From positions 1-17,436 of the forward strand of contig CAMNNG010000012.1 of the NCBI GenBank assembly GCA_946545145.1: a stretch of DNA of 17,436 nucleotides, written 5' to 3'. Within the stretch, counting starts at the first letter, position 1; every line of letters starts with the position of its first letter. Shown piece by piece: positions 1 to 7,444 of this stretch. The DNA is from an uncultured Bacillota bacterium (GTDB taxonomy: Bacteria > Bacillota > Clostridia > Peptostreptococcales > Anaerovoracaceae). A model generated the notes under the pieces. That model was not told the origin of the DNA and ran no database searches. It worked only from the letters and a program-made list of their open reading frames with translations. The position numbers and the translations under genes are program-made.

Positions 1-497
1 TATCCTCTGCGCTCGTATCTGGTGAATCTGAACGAGACACCGTTCTCCTCTTCAGGCTCGCTTTCCCATGCCATAGTGAACGCCGCATCTTCATCCAGAT
101 CCGGGAAGAACGTGTCCGCATCGAATGCAGCGTCGATCTTCGTCACCAGGACTTCATCGCACATGCCTATCATCTGCCTGTAGATGGATCCTCCTCCGCA
201 CACGAAGACCCGGTCCATATCAAGACCCATCTCTTCGCAGATGCCTTCGACATCCTCGGGCGAGTAGCATATGCGGCAGCCCTCCGCTTCGTACGAAGGA
301 TCACGTGTCAGAACGATGTTCGTCCTGCCGGGAAGCGGCCTGGACCCCGGAAACGACTCCAGAGTCTTCCTTCCGATCACCACCGCTCCTCCGATCGTGT
401 TCTCCTTGAAATATTTCAGGTCACGAGAAAGATGGACGAGGAGATCCCCGTCCTTTCCTATGCCCCAGTTCCTGTCTACAGCAACTATCGCTTTCAT
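1..497 (-). CDS. folA: Dihydrofolate reductase, 3' end cut by window edge
   Basis: Reduces dihydrofolate to tetrahydrofolate with NADPH, restoring the folate that thymidylate synthase oxidises. Read from ATG at 497 the protein begins MKAIVAVDRNWGIGKDG, the usual DHFR start with the Met20-type loop (WGIGKDG). It continues with the substrate-binding acidic residue (Asp26 in SRDLKYFK), the NADPH motif VIGRKTLESFP, the PLPGRTNIVLTR strand, and the FVCGGGSIYRQM glycine motif. About 165 residues are visible, ending in FTRYERRG, which is close to the normal C-terminus, so only a few residues are missing. A purine-rich Shine-Dalgarno (AGGAG, then AAAAAGG) lies in the 10 bases between the thyA stop and this ATG. 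It is the gene directly behind thyA, as expected for a shared mRNA. The usual Trp of the LPW motif is replaced (LLVHLS), as in many clostridial DHFRs. Confidence 0.95.
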   Translation of the reverse strand, partial: MKAIVAVDRNWGIGKDGDLLVHLSRDLKYFKENTIGGAVVIGRKTLESFPGSRPLPGRTNIVLTRDPSYEAEGCRICYSPEDVEGICEEMGLDMDRVFVCGGGSIYRQMIGMCDEVLVTKIDAAFDADTFFPDLDEDAAFTMAWESEPEEENGVSFRFTRYERRG

Positions 498-507
498 CCT
501 TTTTCTC

Positions 508-1338
508 CTATACCGCGATCGGTATGTTCTTGATCTGCGGGTTCTTCTGATAATCCTCAACGATCACGTCATCGACCGTGAAATCGTAGAAGTCCTTGAC
601 GTCCGGATTCAGATGCACCTTCGGCGCGGGGTACTGCGGCCTCGTCAGCATCTCCTCTATGATCGGCACGTGGCGGTCGTAGATATGGGCGTCGGCGATC
701 ATGTGCACGAGTTCGCCCGCCTTGTAGCCCGTCACCTGCGCGATCATCATCAGCAGGATCGAGTACTGCACTACGTTCCAGTTGTTCGCCGCGAGGACGT
801 CCTGGGAGCGCTGGTTGAGTATGCCGTTCAGGCGGTCGCCCGTAACGTTGAACGTCATCGAGTAAGCGCACGGTTCAAGACCCATGTCCTTGAGATCGCT
901 GAAATTGAATATGTTAGTGAGGATCCTCCTCGAGTACGGCTGGTTCTTCAGCTGCCAGATGACGTTGTCCACCTGGTCCATTTTGCCCTGGGCAAAATCG
1001 TACTTGATGCCGAGCTGATATCCGTAGGCTTTTCCGATCGAGCCGTTCTCATCGGCCCACTCGTCCCAGATATGCGAATTCAGGTCTTTGATATTGTTTG
1101 ACTTCTTCTGCCATATCCAGAGCAGTTCGTCCGTTGCGGACTTGATCGCTGTCGGACGCAGAGTAAGCGCCGGGAACTCTTCGGAAAGATCGTATCTGTT
1201 GACGACTCCGAACTGCTTGATCGTATGCGCCGGCGTTCCGTCTTCCCAGACAGGCCTTACCTTCTGGCCGACGGACGAATAACCGTTGTCTATAATGTCG
1301 CGGCACATATCCACGAATATAACATCAGCTTTACTCAT
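508..1338 (-). CDS. thyA: Thymidylate synthase (Bacillus/phi3T ThyA type)
   Basis: Methylates dUMP to dTMP using methylenetetrahydrofolate, leaving dihydrofolate for the adjacent folA product. The 276-residue protein shows the catalytic cysteine (Cys157 in LEPCAYS), the phosphate-binding SRR at 136-138, the QRSxD phosphate/dUMP motif (QRSQD, 176-180), the dUMP-binding Asn188 (NNWNVVQYS) and the C-terminal YDFTVDD block with a hydrophobic tail (IPIAV). It resembles the Bacillus phi3T enzyme (HIWD-W--E-G-IGHAYG and MIAQVTGY blocks) more than E. coli ThyA. Two usually conserved spots differ: NPFN is NNWN, and the GD of GDxHxY is AD (ADAHIYDRH). A strong GGAGGAG ribosome binding site lies 5 to 6 bases before ATG 1338. 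The gene follows mrnC by 28 bases and precedes folA by 10, so co-transcription is likely. Confidence 0.95.
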   Translation of the reverse strand: MSKADVIFVDMCRDIIDNGYSSVGQKVRPVWEDGTPAHTIKQFGVVNRYDLSEEFPALTLRPTAIKSATDELLWIWQKKSNNIKDLNSHIWDEWADENGSIGKAYGYQLGIKYDFAQGKMDQVDNVIWQLKNQPYSRRILTNIFNFSDLKDMGLEPCAYSMTFNVTGDRLNGILNQRSQDVLAANNWNVVQYSILLMMIAQVTGYKAGELVHMIADAHIYDRHVPIIEEMLTRPQYPAPKVHLNPDVKDFYDFTVDDVIVEDYQKNPQIKNIPIAV

Positions 1339-1366
1339 CTCTTCTCCTCCGTTTTAAATTCTGATT

Positions 1367-1795
1367 CTATTCGGCTGCCTCTATGATCCTGATCGCTTCA
1401 TAGATCACCCGCTCCATCTCCTCCGTGTTCCCGTCGAGATAGAGCCTGCCGACAAGGGCTTCGAAAGCAGTCGCCCACTTGTACTCCATGACGTCGGCGC
1501 TCTTGGGCACCGATGCGGGCTTGTGATTGCGCGCTCTTCTGACGACGGCCTGCTCTTCTTCTGAAAGACCATCCACCATCGCCTTGATCGCTTTCGCCTG
1601 GGCCTTCGCGTTGACGAAGGCTACCGTCCTGTGATGAAGAGCATCTACTCTGGCCGCGCGCGCGGTCCTTGCGCCTTCGCCCTCTTCAGAGCCGAAAGCT
1701 TCTTCGAGCACATGCTTTCTCACATATATTTCATAGACGGCATCGCCTATGAAAGCCAATGCCGCCCCGTCCATTTTCGATATGTCTACCGCCAT
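1367..1795 (-). CDS. mrnC: Mini-ribonuclease III
   Basis: Small RNase III-type endonuclease without a double-stranded RNA-binding domain; in Bacillus subtilis it matures the ends of 23S rRNA. The 142-residue protein has the expected short all-helical domain. The first acidic signature is AFIGDAVYEIYVR (Asp18, Glu22), the central part is the conserved region around NHKPASVPKSADVMEYKWATAFEALVG, and the catalytic Glu is near 112. It starts 6 bases after the cysS stop, and its likely Shine-Dalgarno (AAGGA) is inside the last codons of cysS, suggesting translational coupling. The cysS-mrnC order is the arrangement known from Firmicutes. A mildly charged stretch at residues 33-50 (EEAFGSEEGEGARTARAARV) is the least family-like part. 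Confidence 0.93.
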   Translation of the reverse strand: MAVDISKMDGAALAFIGDAVYEIYVRKHVLEEAFGSEEGEGARTARAARVDALHHRTVAFVNAKAQAKAIKAMVDGLSEEEQAVVRRARNHKPASVPKSADVMEYKWATAFEALVGRLYLDGNTEEMERVIYEAIRIIEAAE

Positions 1796-1801
1796 CGCAG
1801 A

Positions 1802-3202
1802 TTATTCCTTGATGATCTGAACGCCCTGCGGTGTATCCTTCAGAGTGATACCCTGAGCCGCAAGCTGGTCTCTGATCTCGTCAGCGCGCGCGAAGTTCTT
1901 TTCTTTTCTCGCCTGCTGTCTTTCATCGACGAGAGCCTGGATCTCAGCATCGATGCCGTTATCTTCGCCCTTGTCCTGAAGGATGCCCAGAACGTTCGCG
2001 AACTCCATGAGAGTCTCGAGGGACTTCTCAGCGAACTCTTTGCTTGCACCGTCTTTGACTGCAGTGTTGATAGCTGTTACGAGCTCAAATACAGCAGTGA
2101 TGCCGTCAGCCGTGTTCAGGTCGTCATCCATCTTCTCGATGAATTCCTGTCTGTACTTGTCGTATCCTGCGAGAGCTTCCTTCTCGGCATCAGTCATCTC
2201 ACCTTCGCCCTTCTCGATCAGGAACTGGAGGTTCTCCTTTGCGTTCCTGAGTCTTGCCAGGGAGTTCTTGGCCTGCTCCATCAGCTCGTCGCTGAAGTTG
2301 ATCGGGTTTCTGTAGTGGCCCGAAAGCAGGAAGAATCTGATGACTTCTCCGTCGTACTTTTCAAGTATATCTCTGACCGTGAAGAAGTTGCCCTTCGACT
2401 TGGACATCTTCTCGTTGTCGATCGTGATGTATCCGTTGTGCATCCAGTAGTTGGAGAACTTGACTCCGTTGTGCGCCTCACTCTGAGCGATCTCGTTCTC
2501 GTGGTGCGGGAACTGGAGGTCCTGGCCGCCTGCGTGGATGTCAAGCGTATCGCCGAGGTACTTTCTGCTCATCGTCGAGCACTCGATGTGCCAGCCCGGA
2601 CGGCCCATGCCCCAGGGCGACTCCCATGCGATCTCGTCTTCTTCTTTTCTGGCCTTCCAGAGAGCGAAGTCGAGCGGATCCTTTTTCTTTTCTTCTATCA
2701 TGATGCGGGCTCCGGCTTCGAGGTCATCGATGTTCTGACCCGAAAGTTTTCCGTAGTCCTTGAACTTTCTCGTGCTGTAGTAAACGTCGCCGTCGACTTC
2801 GTAAGCATATCCCTTATCGATCAGGTCCTGAACGAACTGGATGATGTCGTCCATCGTCTCCGATACTCTCGGGTGTACGTCAGCCGGTCTTACGTTGATA
2901 GCGCCTGCATCCTTGAAGTATTCTTCGATGTATTTTTCGCTTACTTCGGGAGCTGTGATGCCCTCTTCTCTCGCGCGGTTGATGATCTTGTCGTCTACGT
3001 CCGTGAAGTTCTGTACGAACGTTACATCATATCCTTTGTACTCGAGATACTTTCTCATCGTGTCGAATACTACGAACGGGCGGGCGTTTCCGATATGGAA
3101 AAAGTTATATACGGTCGGGCCGCAGACGTACATCTTGACTTTGCCTTCCTCCTGCGGTACGAACTCTTCCTTCTGTCTTGACATCGTGTTGTAGATCTTC
3201 AT
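1802..3202 (-). CDS. cysS: Cysteinyl-tRNA synthetase
   Basis: Class I aminoacyl-tRNA synthetase that charges tRNA-Cys with cysteine in the cytoplasm. The 466 residues are the usual length. The order of motifs is complete: KMYVCGPTVYN with the zinc ligand Cys28; the HIGH-type motif FFHIGNARP near residue 35; the second zinc region GWHIECSTMSRKYLG; DIHAGGQDLQFPHHENEIAQSEA; and KMSKSKGN near residue 265. The C-terminal part (VDERQQARKEKNFARADEIRDQL) is the typical anticodon-binding helical end. A GAAGGAG ribosome binding site lies about 10 bases before ATG 3202. The 49-base gap to the upstream PHP gene holds no promoter or T-box that I can see, so cysS is probably read from the upstream promoter at about 5360. 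Confidence 0.97.
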   Translation of the reverse strand: MKIYNTMSRQKEEFVPQEEGKVKMYVCGPTVYNFFHIGNARPFVVFDTMRKYLEYKGYDVTFVQNFTDVDDKIINRAREEGITAPEVSEKYIEEYFKDAGAINVRPADVHPRVSETMDDIIQFVQDLIDKGYAYEVDGDVYYSTRKFKDYGKLSGQNIDDLEAGARIMIEEKKKDPLDFALWKARKEEDEIAWESPWGMGRPGWHIECSTMSRKYLGDTLDIHAGGQDLQFPHHENEIAQSEAHNGVKFSNYWMHNGYITIDNEKMSKSKGNFFTVRDILEKYDGEVIRFFLLSGHYRNPINFSDELMEQAKNSLARLRNAKENLQFLIEKGEGEMTDAEKEALAGYDKYRQEFIEKMDDDLNTADGITAVFELVTAINTAVKDGASKEFAEKSLETLMEFANVLGILQDKGEDNGIDAEIQALVDERQQARKEKNFARADEIRDQLAAQGITLKDTPQGVQIIKE

Positions 3203-3251
3203 TGCTTCTTTTCTCCTTCTCTTTCTTTTATTCTCTTCAGTCTATTTGTCT

Positions 3252-4094
3252 TCAGTCCGCGGTGACGCCGGGGCCGTGGAAATCCGAACCCCGCGTCGAT
3301 ATGAGGCCATGCCTTTCAGCAATGGCGCGCGTACATCGTTTTTCTTCTTCAGTGTGCGACGCGTAACAGCACTCCAGTCCTCCCATTCCGTGGGAAGCGA
3401 GCTCTGTCACGATCTGCTCGAGATTGGTATACATCTCTTCCGATCCTCTTTTCCCTATATGTTTTATCCTCATCGGATGAGCCAGCACAGCAGTGCCGCC
3501 CGCTCCGGTTATGATCCTGATCGCCTCAAAGGCGTCTGTCTTTTCTTTCTTTATTGCCTCGAACCTGGGCGTATCGAACACCTTTTCGAAGGCTTCGGGG
3601 ATAGTTTTCACATATCCCTTCGCTATCATCGCTCTCGCGATCTGCGGCTTCGAGATGTATCCGGCGTTCGCCGCCGGGATATCTTCCGCCGTTATATCAT
3701 ACCCCTCTTCAGCGATCGCTGCGAGAAGTTTTTCATTTCGCTCGAGGCGACTTCTACGCATTATATCACAAACACGCAGAATTTCCACATTTTCGGGGTC
3801 GATGCCGTAGCCCAGAATGTGCATTTCTACCATTTTCGATCCGGAGCCGCCAAAAGAGAACCCGTGCTCCGTCGACATCTCGATCCCCGTCACGAATTCC
3901 AGTCCGAATTCCTCTGCGGCCTGCGCCGCTTCGGCAAGACCGCCGACGCCGTCGTGGTCCGTCACGCTGAACATGGAAAGTCCGTTTCCCTTAGCCCATG
4001 CAGCGATCTCACGCGGGCTCAGCGTCCCGTCCGAATACTTTGAATGTATATGAAGATCCACATCCGGGTCGTCTCTTAAGAACAAACTACGCAT
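3252..4094 (-). CDS. PHP-domain phosphoesterase (YciV/RNase AM-like)
   Basis: Metal-dependent phosphoesterase of the PHP superfamily. The closest characterised relatives by pattern are YciV/RNase AM and the 3',5'-nucleotide bisphosphatases. All metal-binding motifs are visible: DLHIHSKYSDGT (His15, His17), VTDHDG (Asp46, His47), GIEMS (Glu72), the central VLAHPMRI, and GSDFHGPG near the C-terminus (Asp and His). Length (280) fits the family. The start is uncertain. The listed ATG at 4094 has the GGAAGGAG ribosome binding site only one base upstream, which is too close. A TTG at 4085 (codon 4) has it 10 bases upstream and would give 277 residues without losing any motif. The gene overlaps the end of the DJ-1 gene by 19 bases (10 with the TTG start). 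The exact substrate cannot be read from sequence. Confidence 0.88.
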   Translation of the reverse strand: MRSLFLRDDPDVDLHIHSKYSDGTLSPREIAAWAKGNGLSMFSVTDHDGVGGLAEAAQAAEEFGLEFVTGIEMSTEHGFSFGGSGSKMVEMHILGYGIDPENVEILRVCDIMRRSRLERNEKLLAAIAEEGYDITAEDIPAANAGYISKPQIARAMIAKGYVKTIPEAFEKVFDTPRFEAIKKEKTDAFEAIRIITGAGGTAVLAHPMRIKHIGKRGSEEMYTNLEQIVTELASHGMGGLECCYASHTEEEKRCTRAIAERHGLISTRGSDFHGPGVTAD

Positions 4095-4624
4095 GCTCCT
4101 TCCCTGACTTCTTCCATGACGTCCTTTCCCTTCAGCGCCTCAAGCAGCGTCAGGGCAAACTCCATCGCAGCTCCCGGAGCCCTTCCCGTGATGATGCTGC
4201 CGTCTCTTACGGCAGCCGCATCCACGGCCTCTGCTCCCGACAGTCTGTCCTCCATTCCCGGATAGATCGTCGCTTTCTTTCCTTCGAGAACGCCGTGATG
4301 GCCGAGTACCATCGGGGCCGCGCAGATGGCGCATACCCACTTTCCGGCCGGTGCGAACTCCTTGATCATCTCACCGAGACCCTCGTGGTCCTGCAGATAC
4401 TGCGCTCCCGGCATTCCGCCCGGGAGTACTATCATCTCGCACGCGTCCTTATCCGCTTCCTCGAACAGCATGTCCGCTATCACAGGGATGTCATGCGCGC
4501 CTTTGACCGTGTAGTCTCCGGTGATCGAAACGCTCTTTGCGTCCACGCCGCCGCGCCTCAGTATATCGATACATGTCAGAGCTTCGATCTCTTCGAAGCC
4601 TGTTGCCAGAAATATATATACCAT
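4076..4624 (-). CDS. DJ-1/PfpI (YajL/ThiJ) family protein
   Basis: Member of the DJ-1/PfpI superfamily, cytoplasmic proteins associated with oxidative or carbonyl stress and reported deglycase, chaperone or glyoxalase activities; the exact activity here is not determinable. The 182 residues hold the family signature: the N-terminal strand and acidic motif GFEEIEALTCID with the conserved Glu14, the turn VLPGGMPGAQYL, and the nucleophile elbow AICAAP with Cys101. These are the residues that form the reactive cysteine site in DJ-1 and YajL. ATG 4624 overlaps the stop codon of the upstream membrane protein by one base (TGATG) with AGGAGG five bases before it, so the two are translationally coupled. 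Confidence 0.93.
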   Translation of the reverse strand: MVYIFLATGFEEIEALTCIDILRRGGVDAKSVSITGDYTVKGAHDIPVIADMLFEEADKDACEMIVLPGGMPGAQYLQDHEGLGEMIKEFAPAGKWVCAICAAPMVLGHHGVLEGKKATIYPGMEDRLSGAEAVDAAAVRDGSIITGRAPGAAMEFALTLLEALKGKDVMEEVREGACVVCS

Positions 4625-5349
4625 CAGAACCTCCTGAACATCTTTCTTCGTCCTGCAAAATACCAGGTTACATATCCGATAAGCAGCATCGCGACGACGC
4701 CTGCTATCGTTTCAAACATCACGACCTGCCTCGGGAAGGCGTCGCCCAGCAGAAGCACGAGATTGTCGCCGTCCGGAAACTCCATCGGGATCAGCCTGCC
4801 CCACGTCGCCAGCCTGACCGGTTTGATGCAGACCGTAGCGATGTTGAGGATCTCGAGAGCAGCGAACACGGCGATGCCGGCCTTGAACCGCTTGAGGAAT
4901 ATATCCTTGACCCGCCACCTTATCAGAAGGAAGTAAGCGATAAGGCTGACGATCAGTGCCGCTATGCCGACGATCAGCATCAGATGAAGCACGTCTCTTG
5001 CGGCAGTCATCGCCTGATTATCCAGGGCGGTGAATATCTGCTCCGGATCGAAGGCGGAGTTTTCCATCAGCGCGAATTCGCTGACTTTGCCGTTCATGAA
5101 ATCCGTGATGAGACCGAGGAATTCCTCCTCCGATGTCGCGACCGTCGTCCTGCCAAGTATCCCCGATGCGGAAAGGCTGTATGAATATACGTCCTTCATA
5201 CGCATTATGACGTTGGCGACGAGGCAGAAGACAGCAAGAGGGACACTCAAAACTATGACGCTGGCAACACGCTTGTAGATCGTGTCGTCGCGCCTGTTGA
5301 CAGTCCGTTTCCATGAATCTTCTCTTTTGCGCTTTCTCCTGATTCTCAT
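4624..5349 (-). CDS. Membrane protein, DUF1461/TIGR01906-like
   Basis: Integral membrane protein of about 241 residues: a very basic N-terminus (RIRRKRKRED), a first membrane span near 30-48, an extracytoplasmic segment of about 85 residues, then spans near 128-145, 160-180 and 210-230 and a basic C-terminus (RRKMFRR). The layout, the ITDFMNG--SEF block, and the FPDGDNLVLLLGDAF block before the last span resemble DUF1461/TIGR01906 proteins, a family that includes the lipoprotein transacylase Lit. This is recognised from memory of the pattern only. The histidine usually found before the second span is not obvious here, so Lit activity is not claimed. Start choice: an upstream ATGATG at 5361 has no ribosome binding site and lies inside a good -10 box, so I prefer ATG 5349. 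It is the first gene of the unit leading through DJ-1, PHP, cysS, mrnC, thyA and folA. Confidence 0.6.
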   Translation of the reverse strand: MRIRRKRKREDSWKRTVNRRDDTIYKRVASVIVLSVPLAVFCLVANVIMRMKDVYSYSLSASGILGRTTVATSEEEFLGLITDFMNGKVSEFALMENSAFDPEQIFTALDNQAMTAARDVLHLMLIVGIAALIVSLIAYFLLIRWRVKDIFLKRFKAGIAVFAALEILNIATVCIKPVRLATWGRLIPMEFPDGDNLVLLLGDAFPRQVVMFETIAGVVAMLLIGYVTWYFAGRRKMFRRF

Positions 5350-5356
5350 ACCCTTC

Positions 5357-5385
5357 ATCATAGACTAAAAGCGCTGGCTTATCAA
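5357..5385 (-). promoter_or_regulatory. Sigma-A type promoter, start of the DUF1461-to-folA unit
   Basis: On the minus strand TTGATA (5385-5380) and TATGAT (5362-5357) are separated by 17 bases, each matching five of six consensus bases. The -10 box is only 7 bases before ATG 5349, which predicts a transcript starting at or one base before the start codon. It sits just downstream of the EF-G-like gene's terminator, where a new promoter is needed. Confidence 0.65.
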
Positions 5386-5409
5386 GAAAACCGCCCATGA
5401 ATTTCACAC

Positions 5410-5438
5410 AAAAAAGGAGCACGGACAAACCGTGCTCC
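5410..5438 (-). terminator. Rho-independent terminator after EF-G-like gene
   Basis: On the minus strand a perfect 9-base stem GGAGCACGG / CCGTGCTCC with the 5-base loop TTTGT is followed directly by six T. It starts 20 bases after the EF-G-like stop codon. Confidence 0.95.
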
Positions 5439-5457
5439 CAGGCTTCTGATCTTATGT

Positions 5458-7371
5458 TTAGTTTGCTTCTTCTTCGGCCTTGTGCTGAGCGATGATCTTC
5501 TCTGCTACGTTGCCCGGTACCTGGTCGTAGCGCTCGAATGTCATCTCGTAGCTTCCTCTGCCCTGCGTCATCTGTCTGATCGTGATGGCGTAGTCAAACA
5601 GCTCTGCCTGCGGTGCTTCAGCGATTACCTTCTGCTCTCCCGACGGCAGCGGCTCGGAACCGAGGATACGTCCTCTTCTCTTGTTCATGTCGCCCATTAC
5701 GTCGCCCATGTTGTCATCCGGAACGATGATGTCGAGGTGCATGATAGGCTCGAGCAGGATCGGGTTAGCCTCTACGATACCCTTCTTGAACGCGAGACTG
5801 GCAGCGATCTTGAATGCCATTTCGTTCGAGTCTACATCGTGGTAGGAACCATCGTACAGATTAGCGTGGATGCCCTGTACCTTGCAGCCTGCCAGAGGAC
5901 CTCTGTCCATGGACTCGATGAGTCCCTTTTCGATAGCCGGAACGTAGTTCTTCGGGATCGATCCGCCGAACAGCGTCTCTTCGAATTCGAACTCTGCTTC
6001 GCACGGCGAGAACTTGATGTGTACGTCACCGTACTGGCCTGCGCCGCCTGTCTGCTTCTTATGTTTGCCCTGGACGTCCGATGTTCCTCTGATCGTCTCT
6101 CTGTAAGCGATCTTCTGCGGGATCGTTACGACTTCTACGCCGAATCTGTCCTTGAGCTTGTCTTTGATTATATTGAGCTGCTGCTCACCCTGTCCGCCGA
6201 GGAGAGTCTGTCTTGTTTCAGCATTTCTCTCGATGACGAAGGACGGGTCTTCTTCTCTGAGTCTTGCGAGACCTGCGAATACCTTGTCTTCCTGCTTTTT
6301 GTCTGCAGCCTCGATAGCCTGATAGAGGATCGGGGACGGGAAGTCGATCGGATCATAGCTGATGTCGGATCCCTTAGCGCAGAGCGTGTCGCCTGTCTGT
6401 ACGGAAGCGAGCTTGGCTACTGCTACGATGTCGCCTGCCTCAGCAGCGTCAGCATCTTCCTGCTTGTTGCCTCTGAGAGTCATCAGTTTTCCGATCTTCT
6501 CGGATTTGCTTTCTCTTTCGTTGACGAGCTCCATGCCGCCTGTAAGCTTTCCGCCCATTACCTTCATGACGGAGATCTTTCCTACGAACGGGTCAGCGAT
6601 CGTCTTGAATACGAATGCCGAAGGAGCTGCGCCTGCGTCTACCGGCTCTGCAGCATCGAGCGGGGAAAGGCCGATGCCTACGATGAAGTCGAGGATGGCG
6701 TCAGCCGGTTGTCCGAGTACGAACGGAGTCTTGCATACCGGCACGATGCTTCCGTCGAGGATACCGCCGCTGAGACCCTGCTTGATCTCCGCGTCAGTGA
6801 ACTCTTCACCTTCGAAATATTTTTCCATCAGTTCTTCATCCGATGAAGCGATGGCTTCCATGAGGTCGTCATCTATGTCTGTGAGCGGCCATGCCAGCGG
6901 TGTGATACCGGAACCGAACTTTCCTTTCAGCGCCTCTATCGCTGCATCGACATCTGCTCCGCCCTTGTCGGCGATGACGATGATGCGCGGAGTTCCTGTC
7001 TTCTCGCAGGCTCTCCATGCCTTTTCCGTTCCTACCTGGACCGGGTTCGATCCGTCTACCAGGATCATAGCTGTCTCAGCTGCTCTCAGTGCCGCATTGA
7101 CTTCTCCTGCGAAATCGAAGAATCCCGGTGTGTCGATGAAGTTGATCTTTGTTCCATTCCACTCGATAGGGATCATGGATGTGTTGATCGAATATCCCTT
7201 TTCGATCTCCATCTTGTCGTAGTCGGATACTGTGTTTCCGTCTTCAACTTTTCCCATACGGTTTGTGATACCGATCTGGTTCAGGATCGACTCAACGAAC
7301 ATCGTCTTTCCGGTGCCGCTGTGGCCCACCAGGGCAACGTTCCTTATTTTGTCGCTGCTATAGCTTTTCAT
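5458..7371 (-). CDS. Elongation factor G-like GTPase (FusA paralogue, EF-G2 type)
   Basis: Translational GTPase homologous to EF-G, but of the EF-G-like/EF-G2 group rather than the housekeeping FusA. At 637 residues it is shorter than EF-G (about 690). The P-loop is GHSGTGKT (16-23) in place of GHIDAGKT. The G3 motif is DTPGFFDF (80-87), with Phe where EF-G has the catalytic His of PGH. The expected NKMD guanine motif is not found; the aligned stretch reads VIADKGGAD (132-140). Domains II to V look intact, including the domain IV region GSYHDVDSNEMAFKIAAS and LLEPIM. Its role cannot be fixed from sequence. AGGAGG (7381-7386) lies 9 bases before ATG 7371. The gene has its own promoter and terminator, so it is probably a single-gene transcript. 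Confidence 0.9.
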   Translation of the reverse strand: MKSYSSDKIRNVALVGHSGTGKTMFVESILNQIGITNRMGKVEDGNTVSDYDKMEIEKGYSINTSMIPIEWNGTKINFIDTPGFFDFAGEVNAALRAAETAMILVDGSNPVQVGTEKAWRACEKTGTPRIIVIADKGGADVDAAIEALKGKFGSGITPLAWPLTDIDDDLMEAIASSDEELMEKYFEGEEFTDAEIKQGLSGGILDGSIVPVCKTPFVLGQPADAILDFIVGIGLSPLDAAEPVDAGAAPSAFVFKTIADPFVGKISVMKVMGGKLTGGMELVNERESKSEKIGKLMTLRGNKQEDADAAEAGDIVAVAKLASVQTGDTLCAKGSDISYDPIDFPSPILYQAIEAADKKQEDKVFAGLARLREEDPSFVIERNAETRQTLLGGQGEQQLNIIKDKLKDRFGVEVVTIPQKIAYRETIRGTSDVQGKHKKQTGGAGQYGDVHIKFSPCEAEFEFEETLFGGSIPKNYVPAIEKGLIESMDRGPLAGCKVQGIHANLYDGSYHDVDSNEMAFKIAASLAFKKGIVEANPILLEPIMHLDIIVPDDNMGDVMGDMNKRRGRILGSEPLPSGEQKVIAEAPQAELFDYAITIRQMTQGRGSYEMTFERYDQVPGNVAEKIIAQHKAEEEAN

Positions 7372-7379
7372 AGAATCAG

Positions 7380-7386
7380 CCCTCCT
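7380..7386 (-). promoter_or_regulatory. Ribosome binding site of EF-G-like gene
   Basis: AGGAGGG on the minus strand, 8 to 9 bases before ATG 7371. It fixes the start and is a reference for the usual initiation signal in this genome. Confidence 0.9.
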
Positions 7387-7412
7387 AATTATATTTTTTT
7401 AATTGCCATACA

Positions 7413-7441
7413 ATTATATCATTTGACTTTTTAGCGCGCAA
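7413..7441 (-). promoter_or_regulatory. Promoter of EF-G-like gene
   Basis: Perfect -10 TATAAT (7418-7413) with a weak -35 TTGCGC (7441-7436) at 17 bases, in the AT-rich gap behind asnS. The predicted leader is about 35 bases and carries the AGGAGG site. No convincing asnS terminator is seen in the same gap, so some read-through from asnS is possible. Confidence 0.6.
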
Positions 7442-7444
7442 CGC

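Noticed and set aside
1631..3181. 516-codon open frame on the plus strand opposite cysS
   Set aside because: It is the antisense shadow of cysS, with no ribosome binding site and composition produced by the codon usage of the real gene. The same holds for the long plus-strand frames opposite the EF-G-like gene (5482-6846), asnS (7553-8863) and the first ABC gene (13821-15134).
5458..7371. TetM-like ribosomal protection resistance protein
   Set aside because: The P-loop and domain motifs follow the EF-G2-like group and not the TetM signature (GHVDAGKT), and there is no resistance or mobile context.
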